The notes: a model not told the origin generated them from the sequence alone. DNA of 64,000 nt from Domibacillus sp. DTU_2020_1001157_1_SI_ALB_TIR_016 (GCF_032341995.1 NZ_CP135439.1:2108001-2172000), one strand, 5' to 3'. Numbered from the stretch's first letter, positions 36,180-46,479 are shown. Made by a program: numbers and translations.

Positions 36180-37349
36180 TTATTGCGCTGCTTGTTGAAT
36201 AACATCTGGTGCATCTGTGTGGTAAACCATTTTCCAAGATTCCAAAATGTTTTCCTTCGTTACATTTAATGAAGGTACTGCAACATATGGCGGTGCTTCT
36301 TTTCCAAGCAAGGAGTACCCTGATAAAATCGCTTCAGCAATCCCTTGGTCATATGGAAGCTGTGCACCAAGCCCTTTTACAATTCCGCCTTGTGCAATAT
36401 CGAGAGCAACGTTTGTCCCAAGATCAATCGTTGTGATAACAAGGTCGTCTTTTCCTGCTGTACGGGCAGCGGAAAGCACTCCTTCAGCCGGTACATCCCA
36501 TACCGCGAAGATCCCATCTAAATCATTATTTTTTGTCAACATAGCAGATGCGATTTTTTCACCTGTATTTGGATCTGTAATACCGCTGCGTGCAACGATT
36601 TCAATGTTTGGATATTTTTCTTTAATTGTTTTTTCAAATGCTTCCGTGCGCTGGCGTGTAACAAAGAAATCTGCATCATGATAAATCACGCCGATTTTCC
36701 CTTTTTCTTCAAGCTGGTCAGCCATAATTTCTGCTGCCTCTACACCGTTGCCATAGTTATCAGCAGAAACAACGCTAACATAATCTTTCCCTGCTACTAA
36801 CCCTTGTGGTGCGTTATCCATGAAAACTAATTTTACACCTGCTGCTGCTGCTTTTTTGTACGCATCGGCTGTTGAAACAGGATCTACCGGAATACTTACG
36901 ATAATATCTGGATCTTTTGCTAGTACTGTTTCAATATCAGACACTTGCTTTTCTGCTTTGAATTGTCCATCTGTTACCGCAATGACTTCGATTCCCATCC
37001 GTTTAAAAGCGGCTTTGAGTCCATCGATTTGTGCTTTAGACCAGTCATTGCCGGCATAATGCATAACGATGGCGGCTTTATATTTTCCTTCTTTTACTTT
37101 AGCGATCTCTTCCTCTGATAAATTCAATGTTTTTGCAGAAATCGCTCCTTCCCCATTCGGACCTTTACTTAAAATCTTCGTGCCACTTGGAATGTCTTCA
37201 CTAATCGTTAAAGCGCCTGAATCTGGAAGCTCAGCTGCTTTTTGTTCTGTTTGGCCCTTATCAGAACTTGCGTTTTGGTTTCCACATCCTGCAAGAGCAA
37301 GAAAAGCACCTAAGAGCACTGTTATAAACAATAAAAACGATTTTTTCAT
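36180..37349 (-). CDS. Sugar ABC transporter substrate-binding lipoprotein (SBP2)
   Basis: A 389-residue periplasmic-binding-protein type 1 fold of the ribose/xylose class. Lipoprotein signal ends LALAGC (Cys22). The mature region includes KAAIVMHYAGNDWSKAQ, KRMGIEVIAVTDGQF, DPDIIVSIPVDPVSTADAY and GKIGVIYHDADFFV. It is clearly paralogous to the protein at 45292 and to the C-terminal domain of the kinase at 49496. It is the last intact gene of the operon; ATG 37349 follows GGAGGG. Confidence 0.9.
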   Translation of the reverse strand: MKKSFLLFITVLLGAFLALAGCGNQNASSDKGQTEQKAAELPDSGALTISEDIPSGTKILSKGPNGEGAISAKTLNLSEEEIAKVKEGKYKAAIVMHYAGNDWSKAQIDGLKAAFKRMGIEVIAVTDGQFKAEKQVSDIETVLAKDPDIIVSIPVDPVSTADAYKKAAAAGVKLVFMDNAPQGLVAGKDYVSVVSADNYGNGVEAAEIMADQLEEKGKIGVIYHDADFFVTRQRTEAFEKTIKEKYPNIEIVARSGITDPNTGEKIASAMLTKNNDLDGIFAVWDVPAEGVLSAARTAGKDDLVITTIDLGTNVALDIAQGGIVKGLGAQLPYDQGIAEAILSGYSLLGKEAPPYVAVPSLNVTKENILESWKMVYHTDAPDVIQQAAQ

Positions 37350-37445
37350 ATTAATCCCTCCATCTCCAAAGGTATAACCGCTTTCTTTTTCATTCGAAAG
37401 AGCAGCCACGGTCGTCTGTGGCATCACTCTTCCATTTAAAAAGAA

Positions 37446-38285
37446 TTAATCAAGCTTTTTTAATTCTGCTTTCAAATATTCAATAGACGTTCTTGCGTAC
37501 CAGTCGGGCTCAGCTTGGCGTGTATGGAAACCAACTTCCATTGATAAGTATCCATCGTAATTAATATCTTTTAGAGCCTTTAATACCGCCGGAAAATCAC
37601 ATCTGCCCTGTCCAGGCGGCAGCCGGTCGCTGTCAGCAATATGAACATGGTGAAGTTTATCTGCCATACGGTATACATAGTCGCTTGCCACTTCATTTCG
37701 GTAGAGAGCATGGAATGTATCAAACATCACTTTCACGTTTGATGCACCTGTTTGCTCACTTAGAATCAGTGCATCATCTGCTGTTTCAATTAAATTACTG
37801 TCAGCAGGCGTTGGTTCAACGACCATAGTCACGCCAAGTTCTTTTGCATAGTTTGCCACATCCCCTAAACCTTCAAGGCTGTAGTTCCATGCATCTTGCT
37901 GAGATGTTCCGTGAACGACCCAGCCGGCAATCCACATAACTGTCGAGCATTCCCATTCATGAGCAAGGCGAACCACTTCTTTATAATGATTGATTGTAAA
38001 TTCTCTTTCTTCCCGTAGCGGAGAGCTTGGGTTCATTCCCGGTCCTCCTCCAGGTGCAGGAAGCATTGCTGCCACTTTTAAATTTCTTTGTTTTAAAAGC
38101 GTTGAAATCTCTTGTCTTCGTTCTTTTGATAAATAGTCAGGCCAGGCGTGCGGACTGGCACAGCCGATCTCGATTGCATCATAGCCGAATGATGACAGCC
38201 GGTTAATCACGTCATCCAGCGGATAAGAAGGAACCCACGCTGGAAAACCGCTGTAAGGCCACGTATTAAAGGCAATACCTTTCAT
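37446..38285 (-). CDS. Sugar phosphate isomerase/epimerase family TIM barrel (C)
   Basis: A 279-residue xylose-isomerase-like (AP endonuclease 2 fold) protein. Metal-site elements are visible: Glu in MVVEPTP, Asp/His in MFDTFHALY, HVHIADSD and Glu in YLSMEVGFH. Family members act as epimerases, isomerases or 3-keto-sugar lyases/hydratases. One of three such barrels in the operon, 22 bases before the zinc dehydrogenase gene in transcription order. Confidence 0.82.
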   Translation of the reverse strand: MKGIAFNTWPYSGFPAWVPSYPLDDVINRLSSFGYDAIEIGCASPHAWPDYLSKERRQEISTLLKQRNLKVAAMLPAPGGGPGMNPSSPLREEREFTINHYKEVVRLAHEWECSTVMWIAGWVVHGTSQQDAWNYSLEGLGDVANYAKELGVTMVVEPTPADSNLIETADDALILSEQTGASNVKVMFDTFHALYRNEVASDYVYRMADKLHHVHIADSDRLPPGQGRCDFPAVLKALKDINYDGYLSMEVGFHTRQAEPDWYARTSIEYLKAELKKLD

Positions 38286-38306
38286 CTTCTCTCGCCCCTT
38301 TTGATT

Positions 38307-39341
38307 TTATTCCCAAACAAATACGGCTTTTTCCGTTTTTCTTTCATCAAATAAACGGAAAGCGGTTTCTGCTTCTGTCAGTGGAAAAATATGTGTAACC
38401 AGCTTTTTAACAGGCAATTTCTTTTTCACGATAAAATCTGCAATTTCATCATATTCATGAATTGGGAAATACCACGAACCCATTACCGTAATTTGTTTGC
38501 GGATCAATTGTTCACTCGGTTTAATCGTTGTTTCCTTGCTTTCACCAATGAATGCTACACGCCCGTGAGGTCTAACACAGCTTAACGCATCGTTTTCTGC
38601 ATAAGGACTTCCTGAACAGTCAATGGCCGCGTCTGCACCTTGGCCGTTTGTAATGCGGGCAATTTCTTCTAATACATTGGCGTCTTTTCCGTTAATCGTA
38701 TAATCCGCGCCTAATTCTTTTGCCATTTCTAATCGCTCATCCAGCATATCGACCGCAATAACGGTTGCACCAAGGCCTTTTGCAATCATAACCCCGGCAT
38801 TCCCCATCGGCCCGAGGCCGAACATTACGAGCGTATCTCTTCCGGAAATGTTTAAACGTTTTTGGGCATGGTACAATGTGCCGACAGCATCCGTTGAGAC
38901 AGCTGCCGTTACAAAGTTCATATCATCTGGGAGTCTCATGCAGTTTTCAGCCGGCGCCACCATGTAATCCGCGTCTCCGCCGTGGGCATCAAAGCCAATA
39001 CATTTAAATTCTTTACAGAACATTTTATAGCCGCTCTTACAGTGTGCACATTCACCACACCCAAGTGCTAGGTAAACAGCAACGCGATCACCCACTTTAT
39101 GAGTTGTAACGCCATCTCCTACTTCTGTGATTATGCCAGCCGGTTCATGTCCCGGAATAATAGATGCTTTTTTATTGCCGTCGCCAAAAACCGATGTTCC
39201 ATAATACAAGCTCATATCACTTCGGCAGATGGCTGATGCTTTTAATTGAATAAGTACTTCACCCAGGCCGGGTGTTGGAATATCAACCTGCTGGATTTCT
39301 ACTTTTTTCTCACCTGGAAATATAACCGCTCGCATTGTCAT
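38307..39341 (-). CDS. Zinc-dependent alcohol dehydrogenase family protein
   Basis: A 344-residue medium-chain dehydrogenase. Catalytic zinc ligands sit in AICRSDMSLYYG and PGHEPAG; the structural zinc site is GCGECAHCKSGYKMFC; the NAD fold reads MFGLGPMGNAGVMIAKGLGATVIAVD. It would oxidise or reduce a polyol or sugar intermediate. Start ATG 39341 has GGAGGG at six bases. Confidence 0.88.
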   Translation of the reverse strand: MTMRAVIFPGEKKVEIQQVDIPTPGLGEVLIQLKASAICRSDMSLYYGTSVFGDGNKKASIIPGHEPAGIITEVGDGVTTHKVGDRVAVYLALGCGECAHCKSGYKMFCKEFKCIGFDAHGGDADYMVAPAENCMRLPDDMNFVTAAVSTDAVGTLYHAQKRLNISGRDTLVMFGLGPMGNAGVMIAKGLGATVIAVDMLDERLEMAKELGADYTINGKDANVLEEIARITNGQGADAAIDCSGSPYAENDALSCVRPHGRVAFIGESKETTIKPSEQLIRKQITVMGSWYFPIHEYDEIADFIVKKKLPVKKLVTHIFPLTEAETAFRLFDERKTEKAVFVWE

Positions 39342-39360
39342 CAATATCCCTCCACTTATG

Positions 39361-40332
39361 TTACGCCCACCACATCTCGCCGACAGGCTCTTTAAACATG
39401 ACATCTTTTAATAATGAAATCGCTTTGCCTAGTCCTTCATCAACGGAGGCAAGCATATCTTCGTGTTCAATTGAAACAACATAATCATAACCAACCGCCC
39501 GCAGAGTACTCATAATATCTTTCCACATTTTTTCATTCTGCCCATAACCAACAGAACGGAAAGTCCACGCACGGTTTAAAATGTCGCTGTAGTGTTTTGT
39601 ATCCAGAACACCATTTACATCAATATTCGCTTGGTCTAAATACGTATCTTTTGCATGGAAGTGGTAAATGGCATTTTCTTTTCCAAGCTTTTTCACCGCT
39701 TCTACCGGATTAATTCCCTGCCAGAGAAGATGGCTTGGATCAAAATTCGCACCGATTGCTTCTCCTGCATGCTCTCTCAGCTTCAGCAGCGTGTCCGGAT
39801 TATACACAACAAAACCGGGATGCATTTCGAGTGCAATTTGATTAATCCCATGTGACTGTGCAAATTTCACTTCTTCTTTCCAGTATGGAATGACGACTTC
39901 AGTCCATTGCCAGTCCAGCATTTCCGCATACTCCGGCGGCCAGGAACACGTCACCCAGTTTGGGAATTTAGCTTCTGCATGATCACCTGGGCAGCCGGAA
40001 AAACCGTTTACAACCGGGATTTCCAGACGTTCTGCAAGCTTCACGGTTTTTTGCCAAACGGCGTGAGATTCTGCCGCGAATTTTTTGTTCGGGTGAAGCG
40101 GGTTTCCATGGCAGCTCAACCCGCTGATTGTCATTCCTCGGCTTTCTACGGCTTTTTTAAATGCCTTTATTTTCTCCGGGCTGCTTAAAAGTTCATCTGG
40201 ATCACAGTGACTATTCCCAGGGTAATTTCCAGTTCCGAGCTCTACTGCTTCCACGCCCATTTCTTTCAGCTTATCCAGCATGCCCTCAAAAGGCAGCTGT
40301 TGATATAAAACGGTAAACACACCCAGCTTCAC
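39361..40332 (-). CDS. Sugar phosphate isomerase/epimerase family TIM barrel (B)
   Basis: A 323-residue TIM barrel with the metal-binding pattern of the family: LEMHPGF (Glu), ANFDPSHLLWQG (Asp/His), YHFHAKDTYLD, and VSIEHEDML (Glu). The long CSWPPEYAEMLDWQWTEVVIPYW insertion is typical of a sub-group found with Gfo/Idh dehydrogenases. It overlaps the dehydrogenase gene upstream by four bases. A 3-keto-sugar lyase or hydratase role is plausible. Confidence 0.83.
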   Translation of the reverse strand: MKLGVFTVLYQQLPFEGMLDKLKEMGVEAVELGTGNYPGNSHCDPDELLSSPEKIKAFKKAVESRGMTISGLSCHGNPLHPNKKFAAESHAVWQKTVKLAERLEIPVVNGFSGCPGDHAEAKFPNWVTCSWPPEYAEMLDWQWTEVVIPYWKEEVKFAQSHGINQIALEMHPGFVVYNPDTLLKLREHAGEAIGANFDPSHLLWQGINPVEAVKKLGKENAIYHFHAKDTYLDQANIDVNGVLDTKHYSDILNRAWTFRSVGYGQNEKMWKDIMSTLRAVGYDYVVSIEHEDMLASVDEGLGKAISLLKDVMFKEPVGEMWWA

Positions 40333-41507
40333 AATGAAACCTCCTTAATCGACTCTACTTTCATCCATTTTTGCTGTTCATGACTTTGCAGAATAGCATC
40401 GGTAATGCACATGGAGATGTGGCCATCTTCAAATGTAGCAAACGGTGTTTCGTCATGATTCGGATCTTTGCCTTCGCGGATAAAGCTGTAAAAATTCATC
40501 ATCATATTTTTCATGGCATCCGGCCAGCCTTCATTATGGCCTCCGGGATGATGAATGAAAGCTTTTGCTTCCGGGGCAAATAACGATGGGTCCGCCATCA
40601 GCAGCTCATTTGGTTTGTCACGGTGGCCAATCCAAAGTTTCTCAGGTTCTTCCTGATTCCATTGAGCGGAGTGCTTGCTCCCATTCACTTCAAAACTTAA
40701 CCGGTTTTTTCTGCCCGCGCTCACCTGGGAGACGGTGAAAACGCCTTTTGTTCCATCCTCAAAACGGATAAGTACTGAGGCATAATCTTCTGTATCGATC
40801 GGGATATCTTCGTATTCGGCTTCTGTTAAAGCTTGACCGCCAAATGTTTCTTGTGTGGAAGACGGTTTTTTTCTGACGGGAATGACTGTCGCTAAATCCG
40901 CAAACACTTCCACAATTTTTTTGCCTGTTACATATTGAACCGTGTCGCACCAATGAGAGCCAATATCTGCGACTGCACGTGATTTACCGCCGACCTCCGG
41001 AGCCAAACGCCAATTGAAGTCGGTTTCATACAAAAGCCAGTCCTGCAAGTAGCTCCCATGCACTAAATTGATTCTGCCAAGTTCTTCTTTCTTAATCATG
41101 ATTGCCAGCTGCTTCACAATTGGGAATTGGCGGTAGTTGAAGCTCACACCATGAACAACACTGTGTTCTTTGGCAAGGGAAAGAAGTTCCGCCGATTCCA
41201 CGCTGGACATGGCCAGCGGTTTTTCCGAAATAATATGTTTTCCTGCTAGAATAATCTCTTTATTGATTGAAAAGTGAAGCTGGTTTGGGGTGCAATTATG
41301 AACCACTTCAATCTCTTCGTCCTCCAGCATATCTCTATAATCGCCATACGCTTTTGGAATACCAAGCTCAGCCGCTTTTCGTTCTGCCGATTCCTGCCCA
41401 TGCCCGGCAAGTGCCACAACATCTACAAAACCAAGTCTTCTAATCGCTTCAATATGAGTGGGACCAATAAAGCCGGTGCCAATCACGCCCACTTTTACTC
41501 TCTTCAT
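40329..41507 (-). CDS. Gfo/Idh/MocA-family oxidoreductase (second)
   Basis: A 392-residue NAD(P)-dependent sugar dehydrogenase: VGVIGTGFIGPTHIEAIRRLG nucleotide fold, HIISEKPLAMSS (catalytic Lys-Pro region), and DIGSHWCDTVQYV (active-site His). With the barrel it overlaps, it probably handles one oxidation or reduction in a 3-keto-sugar route; in the levoglucosan model it would occupy the LgdC position. Confidence 0.86.
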   Translation of the reverse strand: MKRVKVGVIGTGFIGPTHIEAIRRLGFVDVVALAGHGQESAERKAAELGIPKAYGDYRDMLEDEEIEVVHNCTPNQLHFSINKEIILAGKHIISEKPLAMSSVESAELLSLAKEHSVVHGVSFNYRQFPIVKQLAIMIKKEELGRINLVHGSYLQDWLLYETDFNWRLAPEVGGKSRAVADIGSHWCDTVQYVTGKKIVEVFADLATVIPVRKKPSSTQETFGGQALTEAEYEDIPIDTEDYASVLIRFEDGTKGVFTVSQVSAGRKNRLSFEVNGSKHSAQWNQEEPEKLWIGHRDKPNELLMADPSLFAPEAKAFIHHPGGHNEGWPDAMKNMMMNFYSFIREGKDPNHDETPFATFEDGHISMCITDAILQSHEQQKWMKVESIKEVSL

Positions 41508-41529
41508 TTGTGTCCCCCCTACTCGACAA

Positions 41530-42528
41530 TTATCGTTTGATTGCTTTTTTACCGAATGCTACAGCCAAAATAATAATTAATCCTTTAATCATCATTTGCT
41601 GGCTGACATCCAAGCCCATAATGATCAGTCCATTGTTAATCGTTCCGATCATTAAGGAACCGATCACTGTGCCAATAACTGTTCCGACTCCGCCAAAAAG
41701 ACTCGTTCCGCCGAGAATAACCGCGGCAATAACAGAAAGTTCGTCTCCTTCACCAAATGTGAAACGTCCTGCGTGCATGCGGCCTGCATAAAGCAGCCCG
41801 GCAAAGCCCGCCATAAAGCCGGAACCAAGGAAAACAAGAAGCTTAATACGCTGTGTTTTAACACCTGAGAATCTTGCGGCACTTTCATTTCCGCCTGTTG
41901 CAAGCGTTTGTCTTCCGAATGATGTTTTACGAAGTAAAAAGTGGGCAATAATGGTTGCTGCCACTGTCCAAACCAAAAGAATAGGAATTGGTCCGATATC
42001 ACCTGATCCAAATACAAAGTTGAATGTTGCATCTACAATCGGCACTGGTGCCGTGTCTGTAATCCACATCGCAAGACCTGCGACGGTTCCCATCGTACCA
42101 AGTGTCACCAGGAAGGATGGAATCGCTAGTTTTGTTACTAATAAACCATTTACTAATCCAACAAGAAGGCCTGTTCCTAAACCAACCGCTACGCCGCCGA
42201 TCATGCCAAATCCGGCTTGGATGGTTAATGCTGCTGTTAAAGAAGACAATGCGGCAATCGATCCGACAGACAGGTCAATTTCTCCTGTGCTGATAACAAA
42301 TGTCATCGCAAGGCCCATTAAAGAAATCATCGCCGTTTGACGAATGATATTAAGCAGGTTGTCTGTTGTAACAAATCCCTGATCATGCAAAGTAACTGAG
42401 AAATAAATGATGACACCGATAAAAGCAAGATAAACAATGTAGTCCCGCCAATCGAATGTTTTCTTGCGCGAAACCGTATGGCTGCCCAGAGCAACTGTAC
42501 CATTTAGATTAGAACCCTTGGATTGCAT
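41530..42528 (-). CDS. Sugar ABC transporter permease, RbsC type
   Basis: A 332-residue permease with about nine to ten membrane segments. The family landmarks GEIDLSVGSIAALSS, NGLLVTKLAIPSFLVTLGTM, TGGNESAARFSGV and GGTSLFGGVGTVIGTVIG are all present. It overlaps the ATPase gene by 20 bases. ATG 42528 (GGAGGAG upstream) is chosen over upstream in-frame starts. Confidence 0.92.
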   Translation of the reverse strand: MQSKGSNLNGTVALGSHTVSRKKTFDWRDYIVYLAFIGVIIYFSVTLHDQGFVTTDNLLNIIRQTAMISLMGLAMTFVISTGEIDLSVGSIAALSSLTAALTIQAGFGMIGGVAVGLGTGLLVGLVNGLLVTKLAIPSFLVTLGTMGTVAGLAMWITDTAPVPIVDATFNFVFGSGDIGPIPILLVWTVAATIIAHFLLRKTSFGRQTLATGGNESAARFSGVKTQRIKLLVFLGSGFMAGFAGLLYAGRMHAGRFTFGEGDELSVIAAVILGGTSLFGGVGTVIGTVIGSLMIGTINNGLIIMGLDVSQQMMIKGLIIILAVAFGKKAIKR

Positions 42529-44014
42529 GTTGTAACTCCTCCTCTGTTTCAATTTCACGTCTTTGCATTTCTTTGATAATGCGCCCTTCATGCATGACCA
42601 ATATACGGTCACTTAATGCGAGAAGCTCCGGAAGTTCTGAGGAAATGACCAGAACGGCTTTCCCGCTGTCTGCTAGTTCCCGAACTACATCAACAATTTC
42701 CGTTTTAGCTCCGATGTCCACCCCAATGGTTGGTTCATCAAGCATAAGCACCGCTGGATCATTTGCCAGCCATTTTGCCAAAACAATTTTCTGCTGATTG
42801 CCGCCGGATAATAGATTGGTTGTTTTATAAATATCGTCTGTTTTAATGTTTAGTTTTCTTACAAAGTCATTGGCCACTTTATTGGCTTTTTTATTATCAA
42901 TAAAGAAACCTTTCTGCATTTTTGATAAGATCGGCAGGATAATGTTGTCTTTTACACTATGCTCTAGAACAAGACCTTGGACACGCCGGTCTTCCGGAAT
43001 AAGAGCCAATCCTGCTTTAATAGCATCGGATGCATTTTTAACCGTTACAGGCTGGCCGTTTATAATAATATCGCCGCTGTCTTTCGGACCCGTTCCAAAG
43101 ATAGCGCTTACCGTTTCAGTACGGCCGCTTCCCATCAATCCTGCGATGCCAACAATCTCACCCGGGTACAGGTTAAAATTCACATCCTGGACTTTTGAAT
43201 CAAGTGATAAATTCTTTACTTCCAGTACAGGCGCAACGTCTTTTGCATACTCCCGTTCTTTCCATTCAAATGCTTTATCCATACCCGTTCCGACAATGTA
43301 CTGAATAACCATATCAAGATCGATTTGTTTGCAGTCTTCAGTAGCGACATGTTTCCCGTCACGTAAAATGGTAATTCGGTCACAAACTTCAAGAATCTCA
43401 TCCATACGATGTGAAATATAAATAATCGCATAGCCTTTTGATTTCAATTGATTAATAAAGGAAAATAATATTTTTGTTTCTTTTTTTGTTAAAGAAGCGG
43501 TTGGCTCGTCCATGACGAGAATTTTTGTTTCCTGTGATAATGCTTTTGCGATTTCGGTCATCTGCCAATACCCTACACCGAGATTACCGACAAGTTCGTT
43601 CGGATCAATGTCGACTTCTAGCTCTTGAAGCAAATTTCTCGTTTTTTCCACACACTCTTTATCATTTAGTAGTCCGATTGATGTTTTATCTTCTCTAGTA
43701 AGAAAAATATTTTGTGCTACTGTTAACGTAGGAATTAAGCTGAACTCCTGAAAAATCATAGATATATAATTTTTTCTTGCATCATCTGTATTGTTAATTT
43801 CAACGAGCTGGTCATCAATGTAAATTTCGCCTTGATCGGCTGTGTAAACACCTGTTAAAATTTTCATTAATGTCGATTTTCCGGCTCCGTTCCCGCCCAT
43901 GAGCGCATGAACTTCACCCTTTTTAACAGAGAAATCAACTGAATTGAGTACCGTAATTCCATTAAACGCTTTTGAGATATTTTTCATCGAAAGCATCGGC
44001 TTTTCCAATCTCAT
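42509..44014 (-). CDS. Sugar ABC transporter ATP-binding protein, RbsA/MglA type
   Basis: A 501-residue tandem ATPase. The first domain has Walker A GGNGAGKST and Walker B ILVMDEPTASL; its signature is degenerate (GVGYWQMTEIAKAL). The second has a degenerate Walker A (GLMGSGRTE) but a good signature (LSGGNQQKIVLAKWL) and LMLDEPTIGVD. This is the normal pattern for monosaccharide importers. It works with the permease at 41530 and the two binding proteins. Confidence 0.93.
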   Translation of the reverse strand: MRLEKPMLSMKNISKAFNGITVLNSVDFSVKKGEVHALMGGNGAGKSTLMKILTGVYTADQGEIYIDDQLVEINNTDDARKNYISMIFQEFSLIPTLTVAQNIFLTREDKTSIGLLNDKECVEKTRNLLQELEVDIDPNELVGNLGVGYWQMTEIAKALSQETKILVMDEPTASLTKKETKILFSFINQLKSKGYAIIYISHRMDEILEVCDRITILRDGKHVATEDCKQIDLDMVIQYIVGTGMDKAFEWKEREYAKDVAPVLEVKNLSLDSKVQDVNFNLYPGEIVGIAGLMGSGRTETVSAIFGTGPKDSGDIIINGQPVTVKNASDAIKAGLALIPEDRRVQGLVLEHSVKDNIILPILSKMQKGFFIDNKKANKVANDFVRKLNIKTDDIYKTTNLLSGGNQQKIVLAKWLANDPAVLMLDEPTIGVDIGAKTEIVDVVRELADSGKAVLVISSELPELLALSDRILVMHEGRIIKEMQRREIETEEELQHAIQGF

Positions 44015-44071
44015 TCACCTTCTTTATAACAGAGGCTGCGGCTGCAGCCTCCATTTATTTTTTCAAATTCC

Positions 44072-45265
44072 TTATTTTGAAAGATTCACCATTTCGCCTT
44101 GTTTCGAAAGATTCACCCATTCGCCTTTTTCCGCTGATTCCAGAATCGCATCTGAAATAACGGCGATTTGGTAGCCGTCTTCAAAGTCAGGTGAGACTTT
44201 TGTATCTTCCGCAATAGATTTCATAAAGTCATATGTTTCAATAATTTTCGTTTCACCGTAGCCGATTCCAAGTGCCGGGATTGGCCATAAGCCTTCTCCG
44301 TATGGATGAGCAGGACCTGTATACACGGTTCTGAAACCACGGCTGTCGCCCGGATCATCTGAGAAGCATACCTGCAGTTCATCGCGGCGCTCATAGTTAA
44401 AGACAAGAGACCCTTTTTCACCGTGAATTTCAAATGTCAGGAAGTTGTTGCGTCCCCACGCGTTGCGGGTTGCTTCAATGCTTCCAACAGCACCATTTTC
44501 AAATTTCACAAGTGTCATGAATTCATCATCTACATCAACCGCTGCTTTTGGTACATCTTCATCTGCTTTTACGGTACCAAGCTTATCAGCGCCCCCGCTT
44601 TGAATTGGGCGTTCGCCGATCCATGTTTTTGCGACAGCGTTTACATCGGAGATCTCACCGACAAGGTAGCGGGCAAAGTCAATCACGTGTGTTCCGATAT
44701 CGCCAAGTGCACCGGAACCTGCACGGTCTTTTTGGAAGCGCCATGAAAGGGGTGAATTCGGATCAGCCGACCAGTCCTGCAGGTACGTGCCGCGGAAATT
44801 CAAAATCTCGCCCAGCTTGCCTTCTTCAATGTATTTTTTCGCCAGCGCAACCGCTGGTGTTCTGCGGTAGTTGAACGCAACCATGTGCTTTACGCCTGCT
44901 TCTTTTACGGCATCTAGCATGGTTTTTGCTTCCGCTGCATCACGCGCAAGCGGCTTTTCGGAAATAATATGCTTGCCCGCTTTAGCGGCAGCGATCGCAA
45001 TTTCAGCATGAGAATCATTTGGCGTTACAATGTCGATAATATCGATTTCCGGATCTTCCACTACTTTTCTCCAGTCTGAAGAATAGTTGTCAAACCCAAG
45101 GCGTGCTGCTGCATCTTTTGCCAATTCGTCTGTTACATCTACTACCGTGTGACGGTGTGGAATTACTGGAGCCGGCCAGAAAAACATTGGCATCCCTGCA
45201 TAAGCAAGTGCATGCGCTTTCCCCATAAATCCTCCGCCAATCATGCCTACATTAAGTTTTTTCAT
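44072..45265 (-). CDS. Gfo/Idh/MocA dehydrogenase, levoglucosan dehydrogenase-like
   Basis: A 397-residue NAD-dependent dehydrogenase: MIGGGFMGKAHALAYAGMPM, HIISEKPLARD, AFNYRRTPAVALAKKY, GTYLQDWSADPNSPLSWRF and DIGTHVIDFARYL. These blocks, especially the PMFFWPAP and the LQDWSADPNSPLSWRF segments, resemble what I recall of levoglucosan dehydrogenase (LgdA). That enzyme oxidises C3 of 1,6-anhydroglucose. The substrate assignment is from memory and unverified. GGAGG ribosome site; between the ATPase and first binding protein. Confidence 0.8.
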   Translation of the reverse strand: MKKLNVGMIGGGFMGKAHALAYAGMPMFFWPAPVIPHRHTVVDVTDELAKDAAARLGFDNYSSDWRKVVEDPEIDIIDIVTPNDSHAEIAIAAAKAGKHIISEKPLARDAAEAKTMLDAVKEAGVKHMVAFNYRRTPAVALAKKYIEEGKLGEILNFRGTYLQDWSADPNSPLSWRFQKDRAGSGALGDIGTHVIDFARYLVGEISDVNAVAKTWIGERPIQSGGADKLGTVKADEDVPKAAVDVDDEFMTLVKFENGAVGSIEATRNAWGRNNFLTFEIHGEKGSLVFNYERRDELQVCFSDDPGDSRGFRTVYTGPAHPYGEGLWPIPALGIGYGETKIIETYDFMKSIAEDTKVSPDFEDGYQIAVISDAILESAEKGEWVNLSKQGEMVNLSK

Positions 45266-45291
45266 TTTTATTCCTCCATTGTTTGTGTAAT

Positions 45292-46458
45292 TTATTGTTG
45301 AACTGCGCTTTGAATTAATTCGGGAACATCTTGGCGGTAAACAAGCTTCCAAGACTCTTCCAAGTTATCTTCTGTTACTTGTACAGCTGGTGTTGTTACA
45401 TATGAGGGCGCTTTCTTACCAAGCAAAGCATACCCGCCTAAAATGGCTTCAGCGATTCCCTGGTCATATGGAAGCTGTGCGCCAAGTCCTTTTACTGTGC
45501 CTCCGGATGCCATTTCCAGCCCAACGTTTGTACCCAGGTCTGTGGTTGTGATGACAAGATCGTCTCTTCCTGCTGTACGTGCTGCTGAAACGACTCCTTC
45601 ACCCGGCACGTCCCAGATCGCAAAGATCCCATCTAAATCATTGTGCTGGGTCAACATAGCCGACGCTACTTTTTCACCGTCGTTTGGACCTGTAATGCCT
45701 CCATGGGCGACGATTTCAATATCTGGGTATTTTTCTTTTATTGTTTCTTCAAAAGCGGTTTGGCGCTGCTTTGTTACAAAGAAATCTGCATCATGGAAAA
45801 CGACGCCAATCTTGCCTTTGCCATCAAGTTCTTTCGCCATTACTTCCGCAGCCTCTACACCATTTCCGTAGTTATCGCCTGATACAATACTGACAAAATC
45901 CTTTCCTGGCTCTAACCCTTGGGCAGTACCATCCATGAAGACTAATTTGATGCCTGCGTCAGCTGCTTTTTTGTAAGCTGCTGCAGTCGACACAGGGTCT
46001 ACTGGCACACTAACAATGATATCCGGTTTTTTCGCAGTAACTGTTTCAATATCAGAAACCTGCTTTTCTGCTTTAAATTGAGCATCTGTTACGGCAATGA
46101 CTTCAATACCCATACGATCAAAGCTTGCTTTCAGCGCATCTGTCTGGGCAGTCATGTAGTCAGTGCCCGAATAATGCATGACAAGTGCTGCTGTGTAATT
46201 GCCTTCTTTTATCTTTGCAATATCTTCTTCCGTTAATTCCAGTGTTTTCGCTGAAACAGCTTTTTCTCCAAAAGGACCTTTCCCCATAATCTCTTTATCT
46301 TCAATTTCAGGATTAATGGTTAAAGAACCCGTTTTCGCTATTTCCACTGGTTTATTTGCTGGTTCTTCCTGTTTCGCAGCTTGCTGTCCCTGACATGCCG
46401 CAAGCAAAAGGCTGCCGCTCAATAACATAGATGTTAATAATGGAGCTTTTCTTTTCAT
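45292..46458 (-). CDS. Sugar ABC transporter substrate-binding lipoprotein (SBP1)
   Basis: A 388-residue binding protein with a lipoprotein signal (LLLAAC, Cys22) and a type 1 sugar-binding fold: KGPFGEKAVSAKTLELTEED, ALVMHYSGTDYMTAQ, KPDIIVSVPVDPVSTAAAY, GKIGVVFHDADFFV. It is the paralogue of SBP2; two binding proteins for one permease suggest two ligands or affinities. The ATG at 46458 is preferred over a TTG two codons upstream. Confidence 0.9.
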   Translation of the reverse strand: MKRKAPLLTSMLLSGSLLLAACQGQQAAKQEEPANKPVEIAKTGSLTINPEIEDKEIMGKGPFGEKAVSAKTLELTEEDIAKIKEGNYTAALVMHYSGTDYMTAQTDALKASFDRMGIEVIAVTDAQFKAEKQVSDIETVTAKKPDIIVSVPVDPVSTAAAYKKAADAGIKLVFMDGTAQGLEPGKDFVSIVSGDNYGNGVEAAEVMAKELDGKGKIGVVFHDADFFVTKQRQTAFEETIKEKYPDIEIVAHGGITGPNDGEKVASAMLTQHNDLDGIFAIWDVPGEGVVSAARTAGRDDLVITTTDLGTNVGLEMASGGTVKGLGAQLPYDQGIAEAILGGYALLGKKAPSYVTTPAVQVTEDNLEESWKLVYRQDVPELIQSAVQQ

Positions 46459-46479
46459 CCCCAAGTCCCCTTTTTTCGT